Under the pieces are notes generated by a model, which was not told where the DNA came from, did no database searches, and was given only the letters and a program-made list of their open reading frames with translations. Positions 23,851-33,946 of a DNA stretch of 64,000 nucleotides are shown piece by piece. Position numbers and translations under genes: made by a program. The DNA is from Eledone cirrhosa (lineage: Eukaryota > Mollusca > Cephalopoda > Octopoda > Eledonidae). The stretch's first letter is position 1. The number at the start of each line of letters is the position of its first letter. The stretch spans positions 25,740,044 to 25,804,043 of the forward strand of contig OZ024741.1 in the NCBI GenBank assembly GCA_964016885.1, in the 5' to 3' direction.

Positions 23851-24696
23851 TTTTATTGATTACCAATCAACTACAGCTTGTTCTATATCCAGGGGAACTT
23901 TACCAGATTTTCTCAACTATTATTTACAGTGTTTGTCTATTATTGCAATTGTTTGTGTTAGGACGCACATATTTAAATTTCAAAATTTTCCAATGTTTCT
24001 CAAGTCAACAGCTTTCTTTAAATCTGATATATCTATTTCACCTGTAAGACTGACCTGTGGTTAAATAGCCAGGTTGACTTGTCTAGAAACAATGAAGTAA
24101 TGATATTTCCATCAGATTTGAACTTGTAAACTGCATGTTTATCCACCCAACCACAACCATCCCCATAAGAGAAGTCAGCCCCTCCTGCTCTACAACCCCC
24201 TCCCCACCTTTGTATGTGAAGAGAAGAAGTCACCCCCCCCCTCCATTTGAATATTATATATAATTGAATGAAAACATTGAGGGAAGGATAAGGAAGATTA
24301 TGGTGGCTTTCCCAGGCTCCTTAACCATCATCACCACCATTAGCAACAACAGCAGCACCGTAATTATCATCACTAACATCATCATTAGCATCACCATCAA
24401 CAGTAGTAGTATCATCATCATCATCATCATAACATTAACATTTCTTCTCTCTATTCCTGGCCCATAATTCTGTCACAGGTTCAATAGATCTATATTAATA
24501 CTTCCACTCTTTCTCTTTACCTATCTTGCCCCTCCACCCCCAACCTCTAGTTGTCATTTCCTCTGTAGTGCTCCCTAATATAATTGAGAGGATATGTTAA
24601 ATAAGGATTTCCTTTTAGTTGGGGAAGTGGTAGAGCCCTTCCTGGCATCTTCCATCTGTTGGTTCTTCTTTACTGTTTTTTAGCCTTTGGCAAAAT
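23851..24696. other. Unique sequence with a CAT/CAG-rich patch
   Basis: No gene seen. 24318-24432 is rich in CATCACCACCAT, AACAACAGCAGC and (ATC)n. The rest is AT-rich and without recognised repeats. Confidence 0.55.
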
Positions 24697-24918
24697 TTAA
24701 CCCTTTCATGACCATATTTCTAATGAAATACACCCTAATTCTCTTAATGAAGAATTTACTAAAATTATTAATTATTTCATTACTAAGATAGTAATCCAGC
24801 ATATGGTTCTTATATAAAATTATGTCGGAAGATTTTAATTTAAAAAGGAACCTTTTAAAATGAATGTTTTGGTTTCACAGAACCAGAGCTGGTTTTAGTG
24901 GGTTCATGCGAGGGTTAA
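24697..24918 (-). mobile_element. MITE-M with perfect 8-bp terminal inverted repeats
   Basis: Left end TTAACCCT (24697-24704) and right end AGGGTTAA (24911-24918) are exact reverse complements. The interior is AT-rich (ACTAAAATTATTAATTATTT, TTATATAAAATTATGTCGG) and has no coding capacity. About 220 bp long. Such short TIR elements are mobilised by a partner transposase in trans. The partner is not in this window. Confidence 0.75.
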
Positions 24919-24929
24919 GTTATATAACT

Positions 24930-25110
24930 GTTTCTACTTTAGGCACAAGGCCAGCAATTATCCAGTGCATTACTGGTACTTTATTTTATCGACCCCGTAA
25001 GGATGAAAGGCAAAGTCAACCTCGGCGGGATTTGAACTCAGATCGTAAAGGGACGTAACTGTGCTGGAAAGCATGGCGTCCGACTCTCTACCGATACTGC
25101 CAATCCATCG
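24930..25110 (-). mobile_element. SINE-A copy with short flanking repeat
   Basis: A well-preserved minus-strand copy: TTTCTACTTTAGGCACAAGG to CCGATACTGCCAATCCATCG. ATATAAC occurs just outside both ends (24922-24928 and 25111-25117), a possible 7-bp target duplication. It sits 12 bp after the MITE-M right end. Confidence 0.88.
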
Positions 25111-25124
25111 ATATAACACCAGGT

Positions 25125-25410
25125 AACACAGTTTTTACTGTCTTATATTTAGGCATGTGGTTAGAATATTTCAGGAAAGAATAGCTGGACAGATTTTACA
25201 AGCAAAACCAACTGGCAGGAGACCTTGGGGTAAACACCAAGCAAGATGGTTGGATAACATCCATGAGCTTGACTGGTCTCGCTTGGGGATGCAGCCGGAT
25301 CAACTGGAGATGGTTGCTTCTGACAGGACCCGCTGGAAGGGCTATTTGAGGACTCTGCCCCCATGACCCTCTCAGGAATAAGTGGACGAAGAAGATATTT
25401 GAGGCTTGTG
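25125..25410 (+). pseudogene. LINE ORF2 C-terminal fragment
   Basis: In frame from about 25142 to the stop at 25364-25366 the translation reads FRHVVRI, QERIAGQILQAKPTGRRP, ARWLDNIHELDWSRLG and a terminal LRTLPP. This matches the usual non-LTR retrotransposon end: R-x-x-GHV-x-R-M, then GRP-x-x-RW-x-D-I-x-x-L-x-W-x-R-L-G, then LPP. The catalytic part of the reverse transcriptase is absent, so it is a 5'-truncated relic. A GAAGAAGAT tail follows. A second copy of the same end lies at 56876-57360 (-). Confidence 0.8.
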
Positions 25411-25519
25411 TTTTGGTGAATTTCAGAGTTCTGTACTCCAAAATCAGTTTTTTTTCTTTTTCCTATCATAATCATCATTTATTCTGCAACATCCACCCAT
25501 TTTAAAATAATCACTGTTA

Positions 25520-25680
25520 TGATGTACTTGTGTATATGAATCATTGTAATAAAGTACTTGTGTATATGAACCACTGTAATAAAGTACTTGTGTATATGAG
25601 TCACTGTAATAAAATACTTGTGTATATGAACCACTGTAATAAAGTACTTGTGTATATGGACTGCTGTAATGTACTTGTGT
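25520..25680. repeat. 30-bp minisatellite, about 5.3 copies
   Basis: The unit GTACTTGTGTATATGAACCA + CTGTAATAAA repeats with small substitutions (GAATCATTG, GAGTCACTG). The last unit is shortened. Confidence 0.9.
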
Positions 25681-25709
25681 GAGTTTAACTTTCATTCGTT
25701 ATGATGATT

Positions 25710-25990
25710 AGTGTTGCATTTGTTTGACCAATGGAACAGCTTGCTTGTGAAATTACTGTGCAATTGGCTGAGCATTTCACAGACACGGATACCCTTAACA
25801 TAGTTCTCAGGGAGATTCAGTGTATTACAAGGCTGGCCCTCAGAATTACAGGTACAGTCCGTATTGTATTATTGTGTAAGTGGCTGAATATTCCACAAGC
25901 ATATGTACCCTTAACATAGTTCTCAGGGAGATTGTGTGGCACAGTGTATTGCAAGATTGTCTCTTTACAGGTACTGTTCAATATCCCAGC
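25710..25990 (+). mobile_element. SINE-D type repeat with internal duplication
   Basis: GCATTTGTTTGACCAATGGA, CAGCTTGCTTGTGAAATTAC, then CCCTTAACATAGTTCTCAGG and an ACAAGGCTG/ACAGGTAC segment. The block GGCTGA(G/A)(C/T)ATT...CAGGGAGATT is present twice, about 125 bp apart. A diverged partial copy is at 31440-31535. Recognised from memory as a common cephalopod repeat. Confidence 0.6.
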
Positions 25991-26300
25991 TAGACACTGG
26001 AGCACCATTAAATACAATGTCTCACTGAAGGAGACAATACATTACCAGGAATCAACCTCACAACCTCAGTCACAAGCCAAATATTTTGGCGACATGAAAG
26101 TTAGACATATTTTCTGGTGTATTTGGAACTCTGCTGTCAAATATACCAGTCAGTTTTGTCCTATCAACTCTAGTTTTTAACATACAGCATAGCCCTTTAT
26201 ATGCTCATGTTGAAAATAGGGACCCCAGTAGCACCTTATATTTTGACCCCTTGAAATTTAGATCTATTTTTCAATATTTTTGAAATGTTGATTAACTCTA
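25991..26300. other. Unique sequence, nothing recognised
   Basis: AT-rich, no repeat or exon identified. The open frame 25932-26180 has no recognisable motif. Confidence 0.5.
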
Positions 26301-26301
26301 A

Positions 26302-26562
26302 TTAACCCTTCTGACATCAAACCCCCTGAAATTGTCCCTGGTTCTATCATGCAAAGTTGTTTATTTTAAATGTTTGTATTTATCTAAAAAAAAACCTTCC
26401 ATCATAATTTTATGTAAGAAGCTTTGTTAACCCATGTCCCAAACACCAACATAATAAGGAAGTTAGTTATATTACAAAATTCCTCCAAATTCTTGATTAT
26501 TTTCAATATTATTTGAAAATCACACTCAGTCTTTCACTGGGAATATGGTAACAGAAGGATTA
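26302..26562 (+). mobile_element. MITE-M copy with inverted termini
   Basis: Left TTAACCCTTCTG and right CAGAAGGATTAA are reverse complements with one mismatch in 12. The interior shares CCTGGTTCTAT, CTTCCATCATAATTTTAT and TTTCACTGGGAATATGGTAA with the family. It is the 23374-23600 orientation. Confidence 0.72.
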
Positions 26563-26778
26563 AATCATGATCTACTGTTTTGATATAGAAATAATATTAT
26601 TGCTATTAAAACAACATATTATTAAATCAGCATGTATGTATACACTCACACATTGATGTATAATATATACAGCTATAATGAGTGTATGTTAATATATATG
26701 ATCTAGTGTAGGTACATACACACATAGAAATCTTTCTAAAACACACACACACACACACACCACACACACCCCACACAC

Positions 26779-26864
<86 letters not shown>

Positions 26865-26962
26865 GTACACACACACACGTACACACACACACGTACACAC
26901 ACACACGTACACACACACATGTACACACACACATGTACACACTCATATACACACTCATATAT

Positions 26963-27002
<40 letters not shown>

Positions 27003-27234
27003 TTTTATAAAGTTTTGTATTTTAAATGAAAATAACTGGAATAGCTTAGAAATATTTCACATGAGCAATTACTTCTAATACAGAGAAAACAAAAATATTT
27101 CAGAAAATAACTCTCCCAAATAAAAAAAAAAACTCTGTGTGTGTGTATGCGTGTTTGTATGTATGTAAATGTATGTACGTGTGTGTGTATGTACATATGT
27201 ATGCATATACACACACATATATATGTATATACAG
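26563..27234. repeat. (CA)n / (TA)n microsatellite block
   Basis: 26742-26945 is (CA)n with CACCACACACC variants and a series of GTACACACACACAC units (26865-26940). (TA)n follows at about 26969-27000, and a mixed GT/TA stretch at 27137-27232. Cys/Val-rich open frames are shadows of the dinucleotides. Confidence 0.9.
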
Positions 27235-27487
27235 TAGACTGTGAAAAGTGGTTGGTGATAGCAAGAGCCTCCAGCCATAGAAACCATTCCGAAACCAAGG
27301 GGATAAAAAAATGAGATGTAGGCCTCTGGCCTGTTACTGAAATCATAGTAACTCTAATTAAGTAAAGTCATTGTCTGTAGTGATCAGTCCAACCTATATC
27401 TGCATGACAAAGACATGACAACCTCCTTAATGCTGATGTCACAATAAAAAGCACTTGGTAATGCTCAGGATTGTATATAGGCCACCA
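27235..27487 (+). repeat. Family V copy
   Basis: GAAAAGTGGTTGGTGATAGC, CTCCAGCCATAGAAACC, then GACAAAGACATGACAACCTC, TTAATGCTGATGTCACAATA and AAAAGCACTTGG. The same order is seen at 54375-54655 and 58905-59105. Its right end runs into the 51-bp array. Confidence 0.65.
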
Positions 27488-28936
27488 GCCTGTCTGAGCA
27501 CTCACTAAGGCGAAGGTATGCCTGTCAGCAAGATGTGGGCCTGTCTGAGCACTCACTAAGGCGAAGGTATGCCTGTCAGCAAGATGTGGGCCTGTCTGAG
27601 CACTCACTAAGGCGAAGGTATGCCTGTCAGCAAGATGTGGGCCTGTCTGAGCACTCACTAAGGCGAAGGTATGCCTGTCAGCAAGATGTGGGCCTGTCTG
27701 AGCACTCACTAAGGCGAAGGTATGCCTGTCAGCAAGATGTGGGCCTGTCTGAGCACTCACTAAGGCGAAGGTATGCCTGTCAGCAAGACGTGGGCCTGTC
27801 TGAGCACTCACTAAGGCGAAGGTATACCTGTCAGCAAGACGTGGGCCTGTCTGAGCACTCACTAAGGCGAAGGTATACCTGTCAGCAAGATGTGGGCCTG
27901 TCTGAGCACTCACTAAGGCGAAGGTATACCTGTCAGCAAGACGTGGGCCTGTCTGAGCACTCACTAAGGCGAAGGTATGCCTGTCAGCAAGATGTGGGCC
28001 TGTCTGAGCACTCACTAAGGCGAAGGTATGCCTGTCAGCAAGATGTGGGCCTGTCTGAGCACTCACTAAGGCGAAGGTATGCCTGTCAGCAAGACGTGGG
28101 CCTGTCTGAGCACTCACTAAGGCGAAGGTATACCTGTCAGCAAGATGTGGGCCTGTCTGAGCACTCACTAAGGCGAAGGTATGCCTGTCAGCAAGATGTG
28201 GGCCTGTCTGAGCACTCACTAAGGCGAAGGTATGCCTGTCAGCAAGATGTGGGCCTGTCTGAGCACTCACTAAGGCGAAGGTATACCTGTCAGCAAGACG
28301 TGGGCCTGTCTGAGCACTCACTAAGGCGAAGGTATGCCTGTCAGCAAGATGTGGGCCTGTCTGAGCACTCACTAAGGCGAAGGTATGCCTGTCAGCAAGA
28401 CGTGGGCCTGTCTGAGCACTCACTAAGGCGAAGGTATGCCTGTCAGCAAGACGTGGGCCTGTCTGAGCACTCACTAAGGCGAAGGTATACCTGTCAGCAA
28501 GATGTGGGCCTGTCTGAGCACTCACTAAGGCGAAGGTATGCCTGTCAGCAAGATGTGGGCCTGTCTAAGCACTCACTAAGGCGAAGGTATACCTGTCAGC
28601 AAGATGTGGGCCTGTCTGAGCACTCACTAAGGCGAAGGTATGCCTGTCAGCAAGACGTGGGCCTGTCTGAGCACTCACTAAGGCGAAGGTATGCCTGTCA
28701 GCAAGATGTGGGCCTGTCTGAGCACTCACTAAGGCGAAGGTATGCCTGTAAGCAAGATGTGGGCCTGTCTAAGCACTCACTGAGGTGCAGGTATGCCTGT
28801 AAGCAAGATGTGGGCCTGTCTGAGCACTCACTAAGGCGAAGGTATGCCTGTAAGCAAGATGTGGGCCTGTCTAAGCACTCACTGAGGTGCAGGTATGCCT
28901 GTAAGCAAGATGTGGGCCTGTCTGAGCACTCAGAGG
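27488..28936. repeat. 51-bp minisatellite, about 28 copies, open on both strands
   Basis: Unit: GCCTGTCTGAGCACTCACTA, AGGCGAAGGTATGCCTGTCA, GCAAGATGTGG. 51 is divisible by three, so one plus frame (27535-28941; 17-residue repeat GLSEHSLRRRYACQQDV) and one minus frame (28525-27368; SAQTGPRLADRHTFALV) stay open throughout. There is no recognisable domain, no splice or promoter support, and substitutions are mostly a two-state GCC/ACC and GAT/GAC choice. The right edge holds a dimeric variant (GTAAGCAAG and CACTGAGGTGCAGG) repeated twice with a 102-bp period. Coding status is doubtful. Confidence 0.93.
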
Positions 28937-28959
28937 TGTAGGTTATAGTAAGATAAAGG

Positions 28960-29217
28960 GCCCTAAACTCTCAATGGAGTTGTAGGGGTGCCATCCTAAC
29001 ACATAACATGTCTTGATCATTTTAAACTTGACAGAGTGAATGCTTCTCCAGGTCAGAAGCCTAAAGTCTGTCTTGAGCCCAAAGGGTCATCACACCATCA
29101 TTTCTGTGATGTGAAGTGACTGAGAGAACAAGACTTCCCCCTGGACTTCCCCTGGACTGGATGCATGACCCAGCCCAGGAATCGAACACCCTTACCACTA
29201 GACCACGCGTCTCCACA
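28960..29217 (-). mobile_element. SINE-B (long variant), minus strand
   Basis: Read on the minus strand, box A is TGGTCTAGTGG (29195-29205) and box B is GTTCGATTC (29179-29187), both consensus. A TCCAGGGG-type body, GTGATGTGAAGTGAC and AAGTCTGTCTTGAGCC follow. These match the 61808-62095 copy in reverse. Confidence 0.78.
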
Positions 29218-29237
29218 ATTTCTTCCATAGAAAGAAG

Positions 29238-29375
29238 GAATTGACACCCAGTACTGGACTGGTATGTTATTTAATGACCTTGAAAAGATGAAAGGCAACA
29301 TTAACCTCAGTAAGATTTGAACTCAGAGCACAGGGAGGTGAAATAAATACCACAAGGCATTTTTAATCCGATACC
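29238..29375 (-). mobile_element. SINE-G fragment, minus strand
   Basis: CACCCAGTACTGGACTGG, AAAAGATGAAAGGCAACATT and GATTTGAACTCAGAGCAC, then ACCACAAGGCATTTTTAAT. It is the reverse of the 558-822 and 51013-51300 copies. Confidence 0.6.
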
Positions 29376-29894
29376 TCTTACAACTCTGTTAATTTACTGC
29401 CTTACTGTCATTATGATTCACCTATATATATATATACTGGGAATTATTTCCTGATAGGAAATGGCTACTCCGAAAAAGCTTACAACTTGTACAATTTTCT
29501 GTCTAACATTTCCGCTTGTTACCTCCCCTTCCTCTACTTCTTCTCTTTCTAAACTTTTCTTTCTCCTTCACTTTCATTCTAATTGCTCTAGAGCTGGTTT
29601 GTGAGTGATGGTGGCAGTGTTGTTGGTAGGGTGGTGTTGTGTGTGGTTGTTGTGGGGGTGGTGTTGTGGTGTTGATGATGGTGGTGGTGGGGAACTTTGA
29701 ATGACAACAGATTTGTACTGCCTTGGTATAGAATATATTCTTTTAGTAGGGGGTATTAGTTATTGGACTGCAGTGATGCTCAGGCACCACCTCCAAGGGT
29801 TTCACTCAATTATATCAACTCCAATACTTAGAGAATACCACACAAGAGACAACACTAATTTTTAGACGAGTGTAAACAACAGAGTGAACTCAGC
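29376..29894. other. Unique sequence with a GTGGTG patch
   Basis: No gene seen. 29600-29693 is a (GTG/GTT)-rich run. The rest is unremarkable AT-rich sequence. Confidence 0.5.
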
Positions 29895-29895
29895 T

Positions 29896-30135
29896 AAACC
29901 CTTTCATAACTGAATTTCTAATGAATTACACTCTATTTTAATTAATTAATGACGAATTTTGAGGGATTTACTAAAATGATTAATTATGTCATTACTAAGA
30001 TAGTAACTTAAAGTAAGGTTCTTATATAAAATTATGTTGGAAGATTTTAATTTAAATTGGGAACCTTTAAAATGAGTGGTTATATTTCATAGAACCAGAG
30101 CTGGTTTTGGTTGTGATGGTAACTAAAGGGTTCAA
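29896..30135 (-). mobile_element. MITE-M copy
   Basis: AACCCTTT (29897-29904) and AAAGGGTT (30125-30132) form the termini. The interior GAGGGATTTACTAAAATGAT, TATAAAATTATGTTGGAAG and CAGAGCTGGTTTTGG match 24697-24918. Confidence 0.75.
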
Positions 30136-30469
30136 GTCACACCCTATTGTCTTCAATAAAGAGGGATACATTGGGAAAATCTAATCACTGAAACATAGAT
30201 GATCACTACCAAAATATGTTTTATCATAGGCCTGCTGTCTTAATTAATCTTTCCAAATTCTTGATTATTTTCAAAATTAATTGAGATATGCTTTTTTCCT
30301 TGTACTTGTTCCCATTCCTACAAATGGGCTGTGGCCATTCTGGGGCTGCACCATTATTGCTACACTTTCTATAGCCATACTTCCTTGATTTGTGCCATTA
30401 ATGAATGAGTTTGACACAGCCAGTTCATTTGTGTTTCATGTCATGTTGTATTTTATTGGAAATATGGTC
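30136..30469. other. Unique sequence with a MITE-M-like scrap
   Basis: 30240-30310 contains TTTCCAAATTCTTGATTATTTTC as in MITE-M interiors. The remainder (to 30469) shows nothing recognisable. Confidence 0.45.
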
Positions 30470-30800
30470 ATTATCATCATTGTTTAACGTCCATTTTCCA
30501 TGCTAGCATGGGTTAGACAGGTTGTCTTATTTGAGGAATGTTGAGTCCAGTGACCGTGTCTTGCTTATTCAGAACTGTTTCAGGCTAAGTTTCTACAACT
30601 GGCTGCCCTTGCTAATGCCAACCACTTTACAGTGTGGGCTGGGTGCTTTTTGTCATGACACCTACATGACCACTTTACAGTGTTGGCTGGGTGCTTTTTG
30701 TTGTGACACTTACATGACCACTTTACAGTGTGGGCTGGATGCTTTTTGTTGTGACACCCACACAACCACTTTACAGTGTGGACTGGAGAAGTATGGTCAT
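30470..30800 (-). mobile_element. Family C copy with four 49-bp-type units
   Basis: CATCATTGTTTAACGTCC, TGCTAGCATGGGTTAGACAG, CTGGCTGCCCTTGCTAATGC, then four units of ACCACTTTACAGTGT(G/T)GGCT + TGCTTTTTGT(C/T)(A/G)TGACAC. Same structure as 4625-4935. Confidence 0.8.
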
Positions 30801-30984
30801 AGAAGAGTTAAATCAGTGAAACAGGATTGATGTATCAGCTTGGACAAAACAATGAAAGAACACATGGAAGGTTCCCTACAGTTTCTCGTCCTAACTAGGC
30901 TATTATTTACTTATACCTTTTAGTTTGAAATTTTTACTGATTTTCCTTCTAAATAGTTCAAGTCTGTTATAATCTGTTTATTTG

Positions 30985-31410
30985 TCCACTTTTTCAATAT
31001 ATATATATATATATATATAGAGATGATGTAACAGGTTTCTTTACTTTCTAGATTGTTCTGTCGATATTTACTGCAAAAATTTATATTTGATAAATATTCA
31101 GGTGACACCCCCCCTCTCCCCTTCTTCCACTTTTATTGATTATTTGATTAGTTGTCTTTAACTCACATTGACATACACACACACACTGACACATACGCAG
31201 ACACATACGCGCTGACACACACACGCTGACACACACACGCTGACACACACGCTGACACACACGCTGACACACACACGCTGACACACACACGCTGACACAC
31301 ACACGCTGACACACACACGCTGACACACACACGCTGACACACACACACTGACACACACGCTGACACACACGCTGACACACACACACTGACACACACGCTG
31401 ACACACATGT
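30985..31410. repeat. (TA)n and a CTGACACACACACG minisatellite
   Basis: (TA)n at 30995-31019. 31176-31410 is a 12-14-bp array of CTGACACACACACG and CTGACACACACG units, about 17 copies. The Val-Ser-Val-Cys open frames on the minus strand are composition artefacts. Confidence 0.9.
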
Positions 31411-31439
31411 CTATGGAATAAACTTCCATTGGCTTTCAC

Positions 31440-31774
31440 AATGAATGCTGCAGTTGTTCAATTAATGGAACAGCCTGCTCATGAAATTAACATGTAAGTG
31501 TGGGTGAACATTCCACAGACACATGTACCCGTAATGTAATTTTGGTGTGGTTTCTATAGCTGGATGGTCTTCTTAACAAAACCACTTTTACAGTGTGGTT
31601 TGGGCACTTTTTGTCAGGTGCACAAAACGTTTGAGGTCAAATTAATATATATATTTGTTCATACATATAAAGAGTTTGAAGAAAAATTTAAACCAAAATT
31701 CTTTCATAAGATATCTTTTTAACATATATTGCACCTATTTCTACGAAAATTCAGCGTCAACAGAATGTGGCATA
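31440..31774 (+). mobile_element. SINE-D fragment joined to a family C scrap
   Basis: 31445-31535 matches SINE-D (GTTGTTCAATTAATGGAACA, CCTGCTCATGAAATTAAC). 31545-31620 carries GTTTCTATAGCTGGATGG and CCACTTTTACAGTGTGG from family C. 31621-31774 is AT-rich and unassigned. Confidence 0.55.
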
Positions 31775-32160
31775 TATAATAATAATAATAATAATAATGA
31801 AAATATTGTGTACAGAGTGTTCAGGTGCACTACAACTCAACAAAGGTGTATGTATAGTACATAGGGTAATGTACAAACGTCGGGAAAATGAACTGTACAT
31901 GTGTATGGATGGGGTACATCAGGTGTAGTTTTGGCAAATTTTGGGAAGCATGAGGGTTTTAAAGGATGCAGTGTCTCGGCAGCTAACAACTGATGCAGGC
32001 AGTTTGTTCCATGCTTAAGCAACTCTAAGCGTGAAAAAATGTTTCCAAAAGTCATGGGAGCTGTGCTGTTTTCTGATTTTGTAGGCATGTCCACGTGTGT
32101 TAGACACATGGAGATCAAAAATCTGCAGTGCAACTTTTATCTGAGTATATAAGGTATATG
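31775..32160 (-). pseudogene. Family E copy with LINE-like coding relic
   Basis: The longest family E copy: the (AAT)n tail, then CAGGTGCACTACAACTCAAC, then GAAGCATGAGGGTTTTAAAG. The minus frame 32133-31837 contains SRLELLKH, AAETLHPLK and FPKFAKT. This resembles the R-x-x-x-x-WN-x-LP-x-x-VV-x-A-x-x-x-x-x-FK motif near the end of some LINE reverse transcriptases, with probable frameshifts. Related to 7250-7530 and 23630-23850. Confidence 0.45.
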
Positions 32161-32460
32161 AAAATGGACGTTAAATGATGATATATATATATTCATATAT
32201 ATATCATCATTTAACATCCATTTCCCCTGCTAGGAAGAGTTGGACAGGTCATCTCAGACCAAGTCAATACTAAATTAATGCTACTGCCCTCTCACATCGG
32301 TCAGTAGCCACAATATTTCCACACTTTACAGAGCAGACTAGGTGCATTGTATCGTGGAACCAGCACTAGAGAGGTTACCATATCTTTGACATAACTGAAG
32401 AATCCTCTCAACCCTCTGTTTGGCAAGGTTTCTATAGCTGGATGTTCTTCCTATCACGCA
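32161..32460. repeat. Family V/C copies joined tail to tail across (TA)n
   Basis: GAAAATGGACGTTAAATGATG at 32159-32180 (+) and CATCATTTAACATCCATTTCC at 32204-32224 (-) form about 25-30-bp inverted arms over a (TA)n centre. The right part continues as family V (TTGGACAGGTCATCTCAG ... CTGGATGTTCTTCCTATCAC). Confidence 0.7.
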
Positions 32461-32612
32461 CGCACACGCACTCACTCACTCACTTTTTCTAAACATGTAT
32501 TGAGTACTACACCTATTTGTGGTCTTCTTTGTCTCCAAATAAGATATCTATCCATGAAGTAGTAGTAGTAGTAATTCCACCATTGCTACTACTACTGTCA
32601 TAATCCTGTCAT

Positions 32613-33243
32613 CATCACCTCAATACAACTACCACCACACCTACTACCGCTATCACCACCACCACCAGCGCCATCACCACCACCACCACTACCGCCACCG
32701 CCACCGCCACCACCACCACTACTACCGCCACCACTACCACTGCCATCACCACCACCACCACTACTACCACCGCCATCACCACCACCACCACTACTACCAC
32801 CACCACCACCACCACTACCACCACCACTACTACCACCACCACCGCCACTACTACCATCACCACCACCACCACTACTACCGCCACCACCACCACCGCCATC
32901 ACCACCACCACCACTACTACCACCACCACCGCCATCACCACCACCACTACTACCGCCATCACCACTACTACCACCACCACCACCACCACTACTACCCGGT
33001 TGGGGGGGTGATGGTAGTGGTGGTGGTTGTGGTAGTGGTGGTAATGGTGGAAGTGGTAATGGTGATGGTAGTAGTGGTGGTGATGGTAGTGGTGGTGGTG
33101 GTGGTAATGGTGATGGTAGTGGTGGTGGTAATAGTGGTGGTGGTGGTAATAGTGATGGTGGTGGTGGTGGTGGTAAAATTGATGGTGGTAGTGGTAGTGG
33201 TGGTGGTGGTGGTGGTGGTAATAGTGATGGTGGTGGTGGTGGT
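32613..33243. repeat. (CCA)n to (GGT)n inverted trinucleotide tract
   Basis: 32613-32998 is (ACC)n with TACTAC, GCC and ATC interruptions. After CCGGTTGGGGGGG the strand flips and 33008-33243 is (GGT)n with AGT, AAT and GAT interruptions. The halves are broadly complementary, so the centre near 33000 is a potential long foldback. Long Val-only frames are artefacts. Confidence 0.93.
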
Positions 33244-33309
33244 TTGACAGGATTTAATTACTAATTACTTTGCTTTTGAAATTTGAGTTTATTGCAAAAG
33301 TAGGTGATT

Positions 33310-33530
33310 ATTGTGATGATGATGATGATGATGATAATCACGTTGATGATGTTTGTGTAGTTGACATTGATGATGATGATAATGGTGATAATGCTGGTGA
33401 TGATCATGGTGTGGATGATGGTGGTGATGGTGGTGTTGATGGTGATGATTGTAGTTGTGTTGGTGATGGTGGTGTTGATGGTGGTGATGGTGTTGATGAT
33501 GATGATGATAATGGTGGTGATGAATATAAC
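33310..33530. repeat. GAT/GGT trinucleotide tract
   Basis: Imperfect (GAT)n and (GGT)n on the plus strand, e.g. GATGATGATGATGATGATAA and GGTGATGGTGGTGTTGATGG. No gene. Confidence 0.9.
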
Positions 33531-33654
33531 ATACTTCACGTAACAAGATATTGGACAGGGTGTGGTCCAAGACTTTTACTAAAACTAAACTAACGAACTA
33601 TCTTACTAATTAGTATTTGAATTATTGGTGGCTTTAAAATGTTGGCATAACTAT

Positions 33655-33945
33655 ACTCCACTCTCCACCCTCCACTCACCACCCTCCACTCCCCACCCTC
33701 CACTCACCACCCTCCACCCTCCACTCTCCACCCTTCACTCTCCACCCTTCACTCACCCTCCTCCCTCCACCTTCCATTACTCACCCTCCACTCACCACTA
33801 TTCACACCCTCCTCCCTCCAAGACCCTCCACTCGCCACCCTCCACTCTTCACCCTCCACTCTTCACCCCCATCTCCCTCCTCCCCCCACCTTCCATTACT
33901 CACCCTCCATTCTCCACCCTCCACTCCACATCCTCCATCTGGCTG
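33655..33945. repeat. CCACTC-type pyrimidine-rich minisatellite
   Basis: Irregular units of CACCCTCCACTC and CACCACCCTCCACTCCC, roughly 12-30 bp, on the plus strand, with CTTCCATTACTCACCC appearing twice (about 33771 and 33891). Confidence 0.85.
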
Positions 33946-33946
33946 T

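Noticed and set aside
25157..25366. A 69-codon frame as an independent small gene
   Set aside because: Its GRRP ... RW ... LG ... LPP pattern is that of a LINE ORF2 end, and a second copy exists at 56876-57360.
31837..32133. A 98-codon minus-strand frame as a host gene
   Set aside because: It coincides with the dispersed family E, present three times in the window, and looks like a frameshifted LINE relic.
32615..33593. Val-, Ile/Thr- and Asp-rich open frames
   Set aside because: Trinucleotide-repeat artefacts on both strands.
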